Positions 8,917-17,986 of a stretch of 32,427 bases of DNA are shown here, piece after piece. A model generated the notes under the pieces. It searched no databases, was not told the origin of the DNA, and worked only from the letters and a program-made list of their open reading frames with translations. Within the stretch, counting starts at the first letter, position 1, and the number at the start of each line of letters is the position of its first letter. Source of the stretch: Polyangiaceae bacterium (GTDB lineage Bacteria; Myxococcota_A; Polyangia; Polyangiales; Polyangiaceae); the NCBI GenBank assembly GCA_025937785.1, contig JAICQQ010000087.1:1-32427 (forward strand), given 5' to 3'. Position numbers and translations under genes: made by a program.

Positions 8917-9279
8917 ATGAACAAGGCACAGCTGAAGAAGTTCCAAGATCTCCTCGAGGCCAAGCGGCAAGACATCCTGCAAAGGGCTCAGCAAACCCTG
9001 AGTGAAGACATGGCGCTCGACGCCGACGATCTTCCGGATGAGATGGACCTGGCGTCCAGCGAGTACCTGCAATCATTCACCTTTCGCTTGCGCGGGCGCG
9101 AGAAGATGTTCCTCGACAAGATTGGCAAAGCGCTCGAGCGCATCCAAGAGGGCACTTTCGGTCAGTGCGACGAATGCGGGGAAGAGATTTCGATCAAGCG
9201 GCTCGAGGCCAGGCCCGAGACGACGCTGTGCATTCGTTGCAAAGAAGACCAGGAACGCGTCGAGAAAGATTTCGGCTGA
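8917..9279 (+). CDS. dksA: DksA/TraR-family C4 zinc-finger transcription factor
   Basis: A 120-aa protein of the family that enters the RNA polymerase secondary channel and, with ppGpp, adjusts initiation at rRNA and biosynthetic promoters. The N-terminal half is coiled-coil, and its tip carries DEMDLA (residues 41-46), which fits the DxxDxA tip motif required in DksA. The zinc finger is CDEC (84-87) and CIRC (105-108), all four cysteines present. ATG 8917 was chosen because it gives the family length; a longer ORF from 8869 adds residues with no DksA character. It has its own promoter. The protein is shorter than E. coli DksA (151 aa), as in many delta-type relatives, so the exact orthology is likely but not certain. 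Confidence 0.92.
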   Translation: MNKAQLKKFQDLLEAKRQDILQRAQQTLSEDMALDADDLPDEMDLASSEYLQSFTFRLRGREKMFLDKIGKALERIQEGTFGQCDECGEEISIKRLEARPETTLCIRCKEDQERVEKDFG

Positions 9280-9331
9280 CGGTTAGCTTGCGAGCTGCCT
9301 GAGCTCGCAAGCTCGCCTGCCTGATTCGGCG

Positions 9332-12300
9332 TCACCGCCTGGATTTGCCGGTTTTCGGCCGCCGCCGCGAGCTCTGCTCGGCCGCGCTCGTTCCGGAGGC
9401 GTCGTTCTTGGCGTCGGGGCGCTCGGAGCCCGCGGATCGCTTGGTCCGGGTGCCTGGCGAGCTGCGCCCGGTTTCCGGTGCGGGCGTCGAGCGGTGCCCG
9501 CTCTGCCACGAGCTTTCGGGTCCATGTTCCGCGAGCACGGCGCTGAGGTGGCGCCCGGTGTGGCTCTCGAGCACTTCAGCGACTCGTTCGGGAGTGCCGC
9601 TGGCGATCACCCGACCGCCTCGCTCGCCTCCGTCGGGCCCCATGTCGATGACCCAGTCCGCGCAGGCGATCAGATCCAGGTTATGCTCGATGAGCACGAT
9701 CGAATTGCCCGCGTCGCGCAGGTCGTACAGCGCGCGAGTCAAGAGTTCGATGTCCGAAAAGTGTAGACCGGTCGTGGGTTCGTCGAGCACGTACAGCGTC
9801 TTGCCCGTCGCCTTGCGCGACAGTTCACTCGCGAGTTTCACGCGCTGTGCCTCGCCGCCCGACAGCGTGGTGGCGGGTTGGCCCAGCTGGATGTACCCGA
9901 GTCCGACCTGAAGCAGCGCACCGAGTCGCTGCGCGACGCGCGGAATCGACTCGAATAGCCCGTAGGCATCGTCCACCGTGAGATCGAGCGCGTCGGCGAT
10001 GGACAGGCCCTTGTAGCGGATTTCGAGAGTCTCGCGGTTGTAGCGCTTACCGCGGCAAGCGTCGCACTCGACGTAGACGTCGGGCAAGAAGTGCATCTCG
10101 ACGCGCAGCACCCCGTCGCCCTGACAGGCCTCGCAGCGACCGCCCTTGACGTTGAACGAGAAGCGGCCTGGCTTGTAGCCGCGCGCACGGGCGTCGGGCA
10201 GACCCGAATACAGCTCGCGTAAATGCGTGAACACGCCGGTATAGGTGGCGGGGTTGGAGCGGGGAGTGCGACCGATCGGCGCCTGGTCGATGCTGATGAC
10301 CTTGTCGATGTGCTCCAGCCCTTCGATCGCGTCGCAGGGCCCGACGGAACCCGTCGCTCCGTAGAGCTGGGCGCGCGCCGCGCTGAGCAGCGTGTCGACG
10401 ATGAGGCTGCTCTTACCCGAGCCGCTCACCCCGGTGACCGCGGTGATGGTTCCGAGCGGTATTTCGACCGTGACGTCGCGTAGGTTGTGAGCGCGCGCGC
10501 CGCGGACCGTCAAGCTCGAGCCACCGGTCTTGGTGCGTTCCGTCGGGATGGGCAGATGCTTCTCCCCCGACAGGTAGGGTCCGGTGACGGAGTCCGGGTT
10601 GGCGATGAGCTCCTGAGGGGTGCCCTCGGCCACGATGCGTCCGCCGAGCTTGCCGGCGCCGGGCCCCATATCGACGATATGGTCGGCAGCCATGATCGCG
10701 TCGCGATCGTGCTCGACGACGAGCACGCTGTTCCCCTTGTCCACTAGGCGCCTGAGCGCTTCGAGCAGGCGCTCGTTGTCCCGCGCGTGCAAGCCCACGC
10801 TGGGCTCGTCGAGTACGTACAGAACGCCGACCAAAGACGCTCCGATCTGCGTGGCGAGGCGGATGCGCTGCCCCTCACCACCCGACAGCGTGTGCGCGGC
10901 GCGATCGAGCGAAAGGTAGTCGAGGCCCACCTCGATCAAGAAGCCGAGCCGTTCACGGATCGCGCGCACCAGGGGCTCGGCGATTGCGGCGTCGCGGGGG
11001 GGCAACGAACGGCGCGCCATCAGCTCCTCCAAGAACGCCCGCAGCTTGTGCAGCGGCAGCCGGCACAGCTCGCCGATGTTGTGACCCTCGAGCTTCACCG
11101 CCAGCGCTTCCTGTCGCAGCCGCACGCCGTGGCACGCTTCACAAGTCTGCGTGATGAGGAACCGGCTCAGGTCTTCCGGGCCAATTGCGCCGTCGTCGAG
11201 CTCATGCTCTTCGCCCTCTTCGTTGCTCGACCCTTCGAGCAGTCGCTCGAGCCGCGGGATGATGCCCTCGTAAGCAGGCTGTTTGCGCTTCTTCGGCGCG
11301 CCGAACAAGAGTGCGTCGCGCTGCTCTTGCGAGAGCTGGCCGAAGGGCATGTCGGCGTCGATCGCCAACATTTTCACGGCCCGGTCGACCTCGGTGGCCG
11401 TGGCGACCGAGCCGCGGCGGCCGAACGCGGCCACGGCCCCCTCGCGCAGCGTGCGCGCCGGATCGGGGACGACGCGGCCGGCGTCGATGCGCGAGCGCAC
11501 GCCCAGGCCATCGCATTCCGGACAAGCGCCATGCGGGCTGTTGAACGAGAACAGGCGAGGCTCGAGCGGCGGCAGCGTGATGCCATGTTCCCAGCTGACC
11601 AGCCTCTCGCTCATCACGCGTGGTTCGCTGCCATCGAGCAAGTCGATCAGCACGGTGCCATCCCCGAGCTTCAGGGCCAACTCGACCGAGTCGGTCACGC
11701 GCCCCTTGATCCCTTCGCGGACCTGGATGCGGTCGACGACCACGTCGAGGTCGTGAGACTTGTTTCGGTCGAGCTCGAGATCGTCTCCCAAGTCGACTTG
11801 TTCGCCGTCGACGCGCGCGCGCACGAACCCGTCGCGGCGCAGGCGTTCGAGCTCGGCCTTGAGCTCGCCCTTCCGCGCACGCACTACCGGCGCCAAGATC
11901 GCGAGCTTCGTACCGTCGGGCTGCTCGACCGTGGCGTCGACGATCTCTTGCACGGTGTAGGCCTTCAGCACCTTGCCGGACTTCGGGCAATGAGGGACGC
12001 CCACGCGCGCGTACAAGAGCCTCAAGTAGTCCGCGATCTCAGTGACCGTCCCCACCGTGGAGCGCGGGCTCTTGCCCAGCGCCTTTTGCTCGATGGCGAT
12101 GGCGGGGCTCAGCCCTTCGATGGACTCGACGGGCGGCTTCGGCAGCTGATCCAAGAATTGGCGTGCGTAGGCGGACAGCGACTCGACGTAGCGGCGTTGC
12201 CCCTCCGCGTAGATCGTGTCGAAGGCGAGCGAAGACTTGCCGGAGCCGCTGGGACCGGTGATCACGACGAGCTGGTTGCGCGGCAGCTCGCAGCTGACGT

Positions 12301-12346
12301 TCTTCAGGTTGTGTTGGTTCGCGCCCTGAACGACGAGTCGCTGCAT
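9332..12346 (-). CDS. uvrA: UvrA, excinuclease ABC subunit A
   Basis: The damage-recognition ATPase of nucleotide excision repair, 1004 aa from the chosen ATG. Walker A motifs are GPSGSGKSS (residues 31-39) and, in the second half, GVSGSGKSS. ABC signatures are LSGGEGQRIRLA and LSGGEAQRVKLA, followed by YVLDEPSVGLH and YVLDEPTTGLH. The second-half zinc module (CEAC...CDAC) is intact, but the first zinc finger lacks its first CxxC: where relatives read about CPDCG this protein has SWEHG, leaving only the CPEC half. The C-terminus has an added 60-residue Ser/Arg/Lys-rich tail. The start could be ATG 12346 or, seven codons upstream, ATG 12367; no strong ribosome site distinguishes them. It converges with dksA, 52 bp apart. 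Confidence 0.97.
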   Translation of the reverse strand: MQRLVVQGANQHNLKNVSCELPRNQLVVITGPSGSGKSSLAFDTIYAEGQRRYVESLSAYARQFLDQLPKPPVESIEGLSPAIAIEQKALGKSPRSTVGTVTEIADYLRLLYARVGVPHCPKSGKVLKAYTVQEIVDATVEQPDGTKLAILAPVVRARKGELKAELERLRRDGFVRARVDGEQVDLGDDLELDRNKSHDLDVVVDRIQVREGIKGRVTDSVELALKLGDGTVLIDLLDGSEPRVMSERLVSWEHGITLPPLEPRLFSFNSPHGACPECDGLGVRSRIDAGRVVPDPARTLREGAVAAFGRRGSVATATEVDRAVKMLAIDADMPFGQLSQEQRDALLFGAPKKRKQPAYEGIIPRLERLLEGSSNEEGEEHELDDGAIGPEDLSRFLITQTCEACHGVRLRQEALAVKLEGHNIGELCRLPLHKLRAFLEELMARRSLPPRDAAIAEPLVRAIRERLGFLIEVGLDYLSLDRAAHTLSGGEGQRIRLATQIGASLVGVLYVLDEPSVGLHARDNERLLEALRRLVDKGNSVLVVEHDRDAIMAADHIVDMGPGAGKLGGRIVAEGTPQELIANPDSVTGPYLSGEKHLPIPTERTKTGGSSLTVRGARAHNLRDVTVEIPLGTITAVTGVSGSGKSSLIVDTLLSAARAQLYGATGSVGPCDAIEGLEHIDKVISIDQAPIGRTPRSNPATYTGVFTHLRELYSGLPDARARGYKPGRFSFNVKGGRCEACQGDGVLRVEMHFLPDVYVECDACRGKRYNRETLEIRYKGLSIADALDLTVDDAYGLFESIPRVAQRLGALLQVGLGYIQLGQPATTLSGGEAQRVKLASELSRKATGKTLYVLDEPTTGLHFSDIELLTRALYDLRDAGNSIVLIEHNLDLIACADWVIDMGPDGGERGGRVIASGTPERVAEVLESHTGRHLSAVLAEHGPESSWQSGHRSTPAPETGRSSPGTRTKRSAGSERPDAKNDASGTSAAEQSSRRRPKTGKSRR

Positions 12347-12694
12347 CGGTCTGGGGTCATGTAACATATTGGTTACCGGAGGGAGCTGCCGCCCACGGCC
12401 GAGGGTACCGAGCTCGAACGCAGGTGACAGCCCCGTATCATCACCGGCAGGGGTGGGGGAACTGAGTTTGTACACCGGCGGTACGGTCGAAGCACCCCAA
12501 GCATACGAAATAAGGCTGGATTACACTTTGGCTGAGGGGGCGCTTCCGACGGTTGCCCCCAACCGCCGCATCGACTAGCTTTGCCGGCGTGGAGCTTGCA
12601 TGCACCAGCACCGGGAGTACCACGCCGAAGGGGCCGGTCAGCGCGCATGCAACGGCGCTGCGCGGCCTTGCGCGGCCCGAAGCGTCGGTGTTCC
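12347..12694. other. intergenic region between uvrA and tRNA-Ile
   Basis: This 348-base gap must hold the control regions of divergent uvrA and the tRNA. Visible structure: GTAAC-N6-GTTAC (12361-12376), a dyad over the uvrA start, and an AT-richer stretch around 12500-12530. I see no convincing -35/-10 pair on either strand and no plausible ORF. Confidence 0.5.
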
Positions 12695-12768
12695 GGGCCT
12701 ATAGCTCAATCGGTCAGAGCCCCCGACTCATAATCGGGCTGTTGCTGGTTCGAACCCAGCTGGGCCCA
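12695..12768 (+). tRNA. tRNA with CAT anticodon, probably tRNA-Ile(CAU)
   Basis: A full cloverleaf is readable: 7-bp acceptor stem (GGGCCTA/TGGGCCC, one T-G wobble), D stem GCTC/GAGC, anticodon stem CCCGA/TCGGG with loop CTCATAA, 5-base variable loop, T arm GCTGG-TTCGAAC-CCAGC, discriminator A. CCA is not encoded (CCG follows). The anticodon is CAT. The C4-G69 and C5-G68 pairs and overall likeness to tRNA-Ile2 suggest the isoleucine species whose C34 is changed to lysidine by TilS to read AUA, rather than a methionine tRNA. Elongator tRNA-Met is encoded separately at 21729, which supports this reading. Confidence 0.85.
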
Positions 12769-12827
12769 CCGCTTCACCTTTCTACTCGCCTTCCATCTGG
12801 CTCGGAGTTAGGAGCTTTACGCACACA

Positions 12828-13583
12828 GTGACTATTTCAGACCAACTAGAAATTCTAAAGAGTTTGGCAGTTGTAGACACGGCGTTGAGTGGGCTGCTCG
12901 CCGAGCTCGAAGCCGAAGGGGGCGCGCTCACGGCGAAGAAAACTCAGCTCGAGGGCCTGGAAGCGAAGGTCCAACGCAGTGAGCAGAGCATCGGTGAAAT
13001 GGAGCACACGCGCAACGAGCTGATGCTGGAGATCCGGCAAATGAGCGTGCAGGTCTCGAAGTCGCGTGAGAAGCTGTCTCGCTGTCGCACCGAGCGCGAG
13101 GCGAATGCGGCCCAGCGTGAGGTGGAGGAGCTGCGCAAGCTGTACCGCGATCGCGAAGTGGAGATCGAAAAGATCAATGCGCTGGTAGAGCAAGCCCGCA
13201 TCGAGATGGAGGGCACCGTCAAAGAACGCGACGCCCTGCGAGGAGAGCTGGGTGAGAGCGAAGGTGCCGTGCAAACGCGACTCTCCGAGTTGCAGGCGAA
13301 GACCGCGCAGCATCAGGCGGAGAAGGACGCGTTGGTGAAGGGGGTAAAACCACAAATTTTTAGACGCTACGAAATGATTCGCAAGCGGCGCGGGTCTGCG
13401 GTTTCGGCGGCCATCGGCAGCTCGTGCACGGAGTGTCACATCGCCCTGCCGCCGATGCTGTTTCAGCAGATCATGCAAGCACAGGAGATGATCCAGTGCC
13501 CGAGCTGCAACCGCATCTTGTACTACCAGGAACCGAGCCCTACCCCACCGGAAGGCTCGACGGCTGACAGCCAGCCAGGTTGA
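12828..13583 (+). CDS. coiled-coil protein with C-terminal C4 zinc ribbon
   Basis: A 251-aa cytoplasmic protein. Residues about 5-175 are a long antiparallel coiled-coil rich in Glu, Lys, Arg and Leu (EREANAAQREVEELRKLYRD). The C-terminus is a zinc ribbon with CTEC (200-203) and CPSC (224-227) followed by NRILYY, the layout of the widespread C4-type zinc-ribbon family (CT398/zf-RING_7-like). Family members have been proposed to act as nucleic-acid-associated or secretion-related adaptors; function is unsettled. The start is GTG at 12828 with AGGAG 13 bases upstream, a rather long spacing. It begins 60 bp after the tRNA and may be co-transcribed with it, and lies 49 bp upstream of the kinase gene. 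Confidence 0.88.
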   Translation: MTISDQLEILKSLAVVDTALSGLLAELEAEGGALTAKKTQLEGLEAKVQRSEQSIGEMEHTRNELMLEIRQMSVQVSKSREKLSRCRTEREANAAQREVEELRKLYRDREVEIEKINALVEQARIEMEGTVKERDALRGELGESEGAVQTRLSELQAKTAQHQAEKDALVKGVKPQIFRRYEMIRKRRGSAVSAAIGSSCTECHIALPPMLFQQIMQAQEMIQCPSCNRILYYQEPSPTPPEGSTADSQPG

Positions 13584-13632
13584 GGCTGATGGCGTTCTCG
13601 GCGTTGGAACCGAAGCGATCGGCAGGTCGCCC

Positions 13633-14937
13633 ATGAAAGCGTGCCCCGTATGCGGACGGCTCTACCCCGAGGATTCGGGGTTCTGTCCTGCGGACGGGCA
13701 ACAGTTGACGAGCGCGACGCAGGTGCCGGTCCTCACCGATAGCCAAGACGCGCGTATCGGCCAATTGTTGTGTCAGCGTTACCAGATTCGCCGTGTTGTC
13801 GCGGACGGCGGCATGGGACGAGTCTACGAAGCGCTCGACATGCACCAGCGGCGTGCCCTCGCGATCAAGGTCCTGCACCCAGACATCGCGGCGGACGACG
13901 TAGCGGTGCAACGCTTCAAGCGCGAGTTCCTCGTCAGCCAAGAACTGCCGCACGCCCACATCGTCGAAGTGCTCGACTTCCAGCCCACTCCGGATGGCAG
14001 CTACGCGCTCGTCATGGAGTTCTTGTACGGGGAAGAGTTGCGTTCGACCTTGAAGCGCGAAGGCGTCTTGTCCCCGGCGCGCGCCGTGCGCCTCTTGAGC
14101 CAGGTTGCGATCGGGCTCGACGGTGCGCACCAGAAGCGCTTGGTCCACCGCGATCTGAAGCCGGACAACCTGTTCCTCTGCCAAACACCCGACGGTGACA
14201 TCGCGAAGATTCTCGACTTCGGCTCCGTCAAGGACAAGGCGGACAACGCCAAGAAGCTGACGGTCATGGGCACCACCATCGGGTCGCCCTACTACATGGC
14301 TCCCGAACAGGCGCAGGGGCTCGACACGCTCGACCACCGCGCCGACGTTTGGGCGCTGGGTGCGATCGCTTACGAAGCGCTCACCGGTCAGGTTCCGTTC
14401 AATGGTCCCACGGGGCCCGCGATCTTACTTCAGATCCTCACGAAGGAACCGGATCCTCCGAGCGAAGTGGGCAAGGGCAAGCGCTACCCGGTGCCCCCTA
14501 CGCTCGATCGCGTGCTGGCGAACGCCTTCAAGAAGAACGCTTCGGTCCGCACCGAATCCGTCGGTAAGCTCGCCGATGCCGTCGGCGCTGCGTACGGGCT
14601 TACGGGCACGCACGCGGACTGGGCCCAGCTGCCGGAACAAGAGTTGGCGCGCCAGATCGACGCAAAGCTGCCCGAGTTGATGCGCGCGCCGGTCCCCGCC
14701 GAGGGAGCCGATGCGAGCCAGGACTTCTTCGGGGAGCAGGATGCGCTGGGCGCGATGGACCAGGCCTTCGCGGCGAGCAACGCCGCGGCGCCACCGGCGG
14801 CGGGCGGGCCACCCGCTTCCACCTACGACGACATCCCAGGGCTACCCACGCGGTCGGCGGGCTGGGTACTGCCGGTAGCGATCGGCGGCAGCGTCCTGGT
14901 CATCAGCGTCGTCGTGGCTGCCTGGCTACTGTTCTGA
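13633..14937 (+). CDS. zinc-ribbon Ser/Thr protein kinase with C-terminal membrane anchor
   Basis: A 434-aa Hanks-type kinase. The N-terminus is a short ribbon CPVCG...FCPADG (C4, C7, C18; the fourth ligand position is not Cys). The kinase domain (about 48-320) has a glycine-rich loop ADGGMGRV (57-64), catalytic lysine K79 (AIKVL), HRDLKPDN (172-179), DFG (195-197) and MAPE (222-225), so it is predicted active. A disordered Ala/Pro linker leads to one TM helix at the very end (about 414-434), leaving almost nothing outside: a tail-anchored cytoplasmic kinase without a sensor domain. This type is abundant in myxobacteria. Substrates are unknown; the FHA activator at 2455 belongs to a class that binds phosphothreonine, but no direct link is visible. 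Confidence 0.94.
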   Translation: MKACPVCGRLYPEDSGFCPADGQQLTSATQVPVLTDSQDARIGQLLCQRYQIRRVVADGGMGRVYEALDMHQRRALAIKVLHPDIAADDVAVQRFKREFLVSQELPHAHIVEVLDFQPTPDGSYALVMEFLYGEELRSTLKREGVLSPARAVRLLSQVAIGLDGAHQKRLVHRDLKPDNLFLCQTPDGDIAKILDFGSVKDKADNAKKLTVMGTTIGSPYYMAPEQAQGLDTLDHRADVWALGAIAYEALTGQVPFNGPTGPAILLQILTKEPDPPSEVGKGKRYPVPPTLDRVLANAFKKNASVRTESVGKLADAVGAAYGLTGTHADWAQLPEQELARQIDAKLPELMRAPVPAEGADASQDFFGEQDALGAMDQAFAASNAAAPPAAGGPPASTYDDIPGLPTRSAGWVLPVAIGGSVLVISVVVAAWLLF

Positions 14938-14996
14938 CCCGCCGGGCGTCCCGGGCGCGCCTGGTTCGAACCAGCTGGGTGTGGTAAGAGCTTTGT

Positions 14997-15620
14997 ATGT
15001 CAGGTTCATTCGCCAAGCACGAACGCTCGCGCATCCGCGCGATGGGGGCACTCGTGGTCCTGGGGCTTTTTGCCTGCTCGACGGGGTGCAGCAAAGAATC
15101 GAAGCCGGTCGCCGAGGATCCGAAGGTACCCGCCTCCTCCAACAGCGAGAGCGCGGAAGGTGACAGCGCCAAGCCCGAGGCGGCGCGCGCCCCGACGGAT
15201 GCCACGGGTGCTCCCGCCGAAGGGGTCGATGCCAATGGCGCGGAGCCGGCGGCCGCAGCAGGCAACTCGAAGGTGAGTGAAGACAGCTACGATTTGAAGC
15301 TGGAGCCGAGCGGTACCTACAAGGTGGGAGCCGCTAGTACCGTGCAGATCGTGCTCGACGCCAAGGCCCCGTTCAAGGTCAATCAGGAGTATCCGTACAG
15401 TTTCGCGCTGAACGAAGCGCCCGGTGTCCAGTTCGCCAGCATGAAAGTCGCTGAAGGTGCCGTGAAGCTCGAACAGAAGCGGGCCACCATGAGCGTCCCG
15501 TTCACGCCCAACCAAGCCGGCGAGCGCACGATCTCGGGCACGTTCAAGTTTTCGGTATGCACTGACGAACAGTGCTTGATCAAGAAGCAAGAGCTCGCGC
15601 TGGCCGTGACCGTCGAGTAG
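14997..15620 (+). CDS. putative lipoprotein with DsbD-alpha-like C-terminal domain
   Basis: A 207-aa exported protein. A basic N-terminus (KHERSRIR) and hydrophobic core lead to Cys27 (GLFAC) or Cys31 (STGC) as possible lipidation site. Residues 32-95 are a disordered Ala/Glu/Pro/Ser linker. Residues about 98-207 form a beta-rich domain (YDLKLEPSGTYKVG, KVNQEYPYSFAL, ERTISGTFKFSVCTDEQC). The C188-x4-C193 pair in a strand reading TFKFSVCTDEQCLIKK resembles the DsbD N-terminal (alpha) immunoglobulin-like domain, where two such cysteines carry electrons; this is a weak, motif-level resemblance. ATG 14997 gives a proper positively charged n-region; ATG 15042 would leave none. It follows the kinase gene by 59 bp. 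Confidence 0.75.
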   Translation: MSGSFAKHERSRIRAMGALVVLGLFACSTGCSKESKPVAEDPKVPASSNSESAEGDSAKPEAARAPTDATGAPAEGVDANGAEPAAAAGNSKVSEDSYDLKLEPSGTYKVGAASTVQIVLDAKAPFKVNQEYPYSFALNEAPGVQFASMKVAEGAVKLEQKRATMSVPFTPNQAGERTISGTFKFSVCTDEQCLIKKQELALAVTVE

Positions 15621-15624
15621 CACA

Positions 15625-15638
15625 GCGCCCTGGGGCGC
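15625..15638 (+). terminator. weak hairpin after the lipoprotein gene
   Basis: GCGCC-CTGG-GGCGC lies five bases after the stop. The stem is short and no T-run follows, so it is only a weak terminator candidate. Confidence 0.25.
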
Positions 15639-15706
15639 GGGCATTCGGGGCGCACGGCGCTCAGAAACGGCGGCAAGGATCCTTAGCGGTGTGATAGTGT
15701 GGCGTC

Positions 15707-17962
15707 ATGGGCTCTCGCAGTATTCTCGAAGAACTCGGTCAGATAGCGTCCAGGGTCCAGACCGACTTCGCTGAAGAGCGTCGGGTCCTGTCGTTTCACG
15801 ACTACCTCGAGCTGTTCGCCGAGAACCCCGTGCGCTACTCGCGCGACGCAGCCAGTTACTTGCGCGACATGTTCGACTTCTACGGCAGCGAGGAGTCGAA
15901 GCGCCCCTGGGGCAGTTTCACGCGTTTCAACCTGTTCCAGTTGCCGTTCCTCGAGCGCGTCGACGCCCAGCGCGACGGCCTCATCGGTCAAGAGCACGTC
16001 CAGACCGAGATCTACCGCGTGCTCAACAACTTCGTGCAAGAGGGGCGGCCGAACCGATTGTTGTTGCTGCACGGCCCCAACGGCTCTTCCAAGAGCACCG
16101 TCGCCGCTTGCATTATGCGCGCGCTCGAACACTACTCGGCGCAGCCCGAAGGCGCGCTGTATCGCTTTCACTGGGTCTTCCCGAACCAGGGCAAGCTGAA
16201 GGGGTCGATCGGCTTCGGTGGCAAGCGCGCGCCGATCGTGCGCAACACCGACAGCTACGCGCGCCTGCCGGACGAAGACATCGACGCCCGTCTGTTCATC
16301 GAGGTTCGGGACCACCCACTGTTCTTGATCCCCCAAGCGGAACGTCAGGGCCTGGTCGAGCGCCTCTACTCCGCGCTCGGCACGAGCGAGCCCCCACCGC
16401 GTTGGATCTTGAAGGGGAGCCTGTCCCACAAGAGCAAGCAGGTTTTCGATGCGCTTTTGACCAGCTACGACGGGTCGCTCGAGCAGGTCCTGCGACACGT
16501 TCAGGTGGAGCGTTACTTCATCTCGCGCCGCTACCGCACCGGCGCCGTGACGCTCGGTCCGCAGCTGTCGGTAGACGCTGGCGAGCGTCAGATCACGGCT
16601 GATCGCAGCCTCGGGGCCTTGCCTTCGTCGCTGCAGTCGGTGACGCTGTTCGAGGCGCATGGCGAGCTGGTCGAAGCCGCGGGCGGGCTGCTGGAGTTTT
16701 CGGATCTGTTGAAGCGTCCGCTCGATGCCTTCAAGTACCTGCAGATCACGGCCGAAACGGGCGAGGTGTCGCTCAACTCGCAGAACGTTCAAGTGAACTG
16801 CGTGTTGCTCGCGAGCGGAAACGAGGTGCATCTAGCCGCCTTCCGCGATCACCCCGAGTACGAGAGCTTCCGGGGTCGGCTGGAGCTGATTCGGGTACCC
16901 TACCTGCGCAGCTGGCGCGACGAAGTCGTGATCTACGATGCCCAGGTAGCGGCGCACGTGCGCGGCCACGTAGCGCCCCACGCGACGGAACTCGCGGCGA
17001 TGTTTGCGGTGCTGACTCGGATGCGGCGTCCGAATCCCGACCGCTACGACAGCTCCGAACGAGCGCTAGTGAGCGAGCTCACCGCGATCGAAAAGCTCGA
17101 TCTCTTCGCCGACGGTATCACTCCGCCGCACCTCTCCGAGGAAGCCTCGGCGTCGCTGCGAGCGCTGGTGCCACGGCTCTATTCCGAGACGGACGGCGTC
17201 CCGATCTACGAAGGTAGCGTCGGCGCGAGCCCGCGAGAGATGCGTACAGTGTTGCTCGATGCCGCACAAAATCCGCGTTTCGAGTGCCTGTCGCCTTTCG
17301 CCGTGCTCGAAGAGCTCGAAGAGCTCTGCAGACGCAAGAACGAGTACGCATTCCTTCAGGAAGATCCCTTGCCCGGCGGCTACCACGACACGGAGCGATT
17401 CATCGATACGCTCCGCACCCGTTTGCACGACACGCTCGAGGACGAGTTTCGAGTCGCCAGCGGCTTGGTCGACGAGATGCGGTACGCCGACCTGTTCGAT
17501 CGCTACGTGACTCACGTGAGCTATTGGGTGAAGCGCGAGAAGCTCAGGAACCCCATGACCGGTCAATACGAAGACCCGAGTCAGCAGCTGATGGAGGAAG
17601 TCGAAGACTTGCTGGGGGCTCCCGACAATCGCGAGCAGCTGCGCCATTCGTTGATCAGCACCATCGCCGCCTGGGCCATCGATCACCCCGATGAGCCGGT
17701 CGTCAATTCGAAGGTCTTCGCCGATCACATCCGGCGCATGCGCAACGCAGTGTTCGAAGAACGGCGAACGGCACTCGCCAAGCTGTGTCGAGATCTGGTC
17801 ATCGTGCTGCGCGAGTCCGGCAAGGGTCTCTCCGATGCGCAGACGAGAGCGGCCCGCGTGCTGCTCGATGGTTTGATGACGCGCTACGGCTACACCGAAG
17901 ATTCCGCGGGAGATGCCGCGGCTTCGTTGCTCAGAGAGCGGTTCCGCGACTTGCTCAACTAG
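15707..17962 (+). CDS. prkA: PrkA-family serine protein kinase (AAA+)
   Basis: A 751-aa protein of the PrkA/YeaG family, AAA+ proteins with a C-terminal kinase-like region implicated in stress, stationary-phase or sporulation control. Landmarks: N-terminal RVLSFHDYLELFAENPVRYSRDAA; AAA+ Walker A GPNGSSKST (123-131); FHWVFPNQG; family block RPLDAFKYLQ followed by ETGEVSLNSQNVQVNCVLLASGNE, cited here as two adjoining segments; and C-terminal LRNPMTGQYEDPS and SKVFADHIRR. It is longer than E. coli YeaG (about 640 aa), and the extra length is spread through the C-terminal half. The usual partners (YeaH/DUF444 and SpoVR) are not in this window. The hairpin at 17987 follows the stop by 24 bp. Confidence 0.93.
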   Translation: MGSRSILEELGQIASRVQTDFAEERRVLSFHDYLELFAENPVRYSRDAASYLRDMFDFYGSEESKRPWGSFTRFNLFQLPFLERVDAQRDGLIGQEHVQTEIYRVLNNFVQEGRPNRLLLLHGPNGSSKSTVAACIMRALEHYSAQPEGALYRFHWVFPNQGKLKGSIGFGGKRAPIVRNTDSYARLPDEDIDARLFIEVRDHPLFLIPQAERQGLVERLYSALGTSEPPPRWILKGSLSHKSKQVFDALLTSYDGSLEQVLRHVQVERYFISRRYRTGAVTLGPQLSVDAGERQITADRSLGALPSSLQSVTLFEAHGELVEAAGGLLEFSDLLKRPLDAFKYLQITAETGEVSLNSQNVQVNCVLLASGNEVHLAAFRDHPEYESFRGRLELIRVPYLRSWRDEVVIYDAQVAAHVRGHVAPHATELAAMFAVLTRMRRPNPDRYDSSERALVSELTAIEKLDLFADGITPPHLSEEASASLRALVPRLYSETDGVPIYEGSVGASPREMRTVLLDAAQNPRFECLSPFAVLEELEELCRRKNEYAFLQEDPLPGGYHDTERFIDTLRTRLHDTLEDEFRVASGLVDEMRYADLFDRYVTHVSYWVKREKLRNPMTGQYEDPSQQLMEEVEDLLGAPDNREQLRHSLISTIAAWAIDHPDEPVVNSKVFADHIRRMRNAVFEERRTALAKLCRDLVIVLRESGKGLSDAQTRAARVLLDGLMTRYGYTEDSAGDAAASLLRERFRDLLN

Positions 17963-17986
17963 TGTCCTGTCGCCATGGTTCGTCCA

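Noticed and set aside
10787..12364. 525-aa plus-strand ORF antisense to uvrA
   Set aside because: Its sequence is the Arg/His/Gln/Leu/Asp-rich shadow expected from high-GC coding DNA on the other strand; uvrA is unmistakable there.
15683..16831. 382-aa minus-strand ORF opposite prkA
   Set aside because: Shadow of the PrkA coding frame; no domain and low Lys, high His/Arg/Gln composition.
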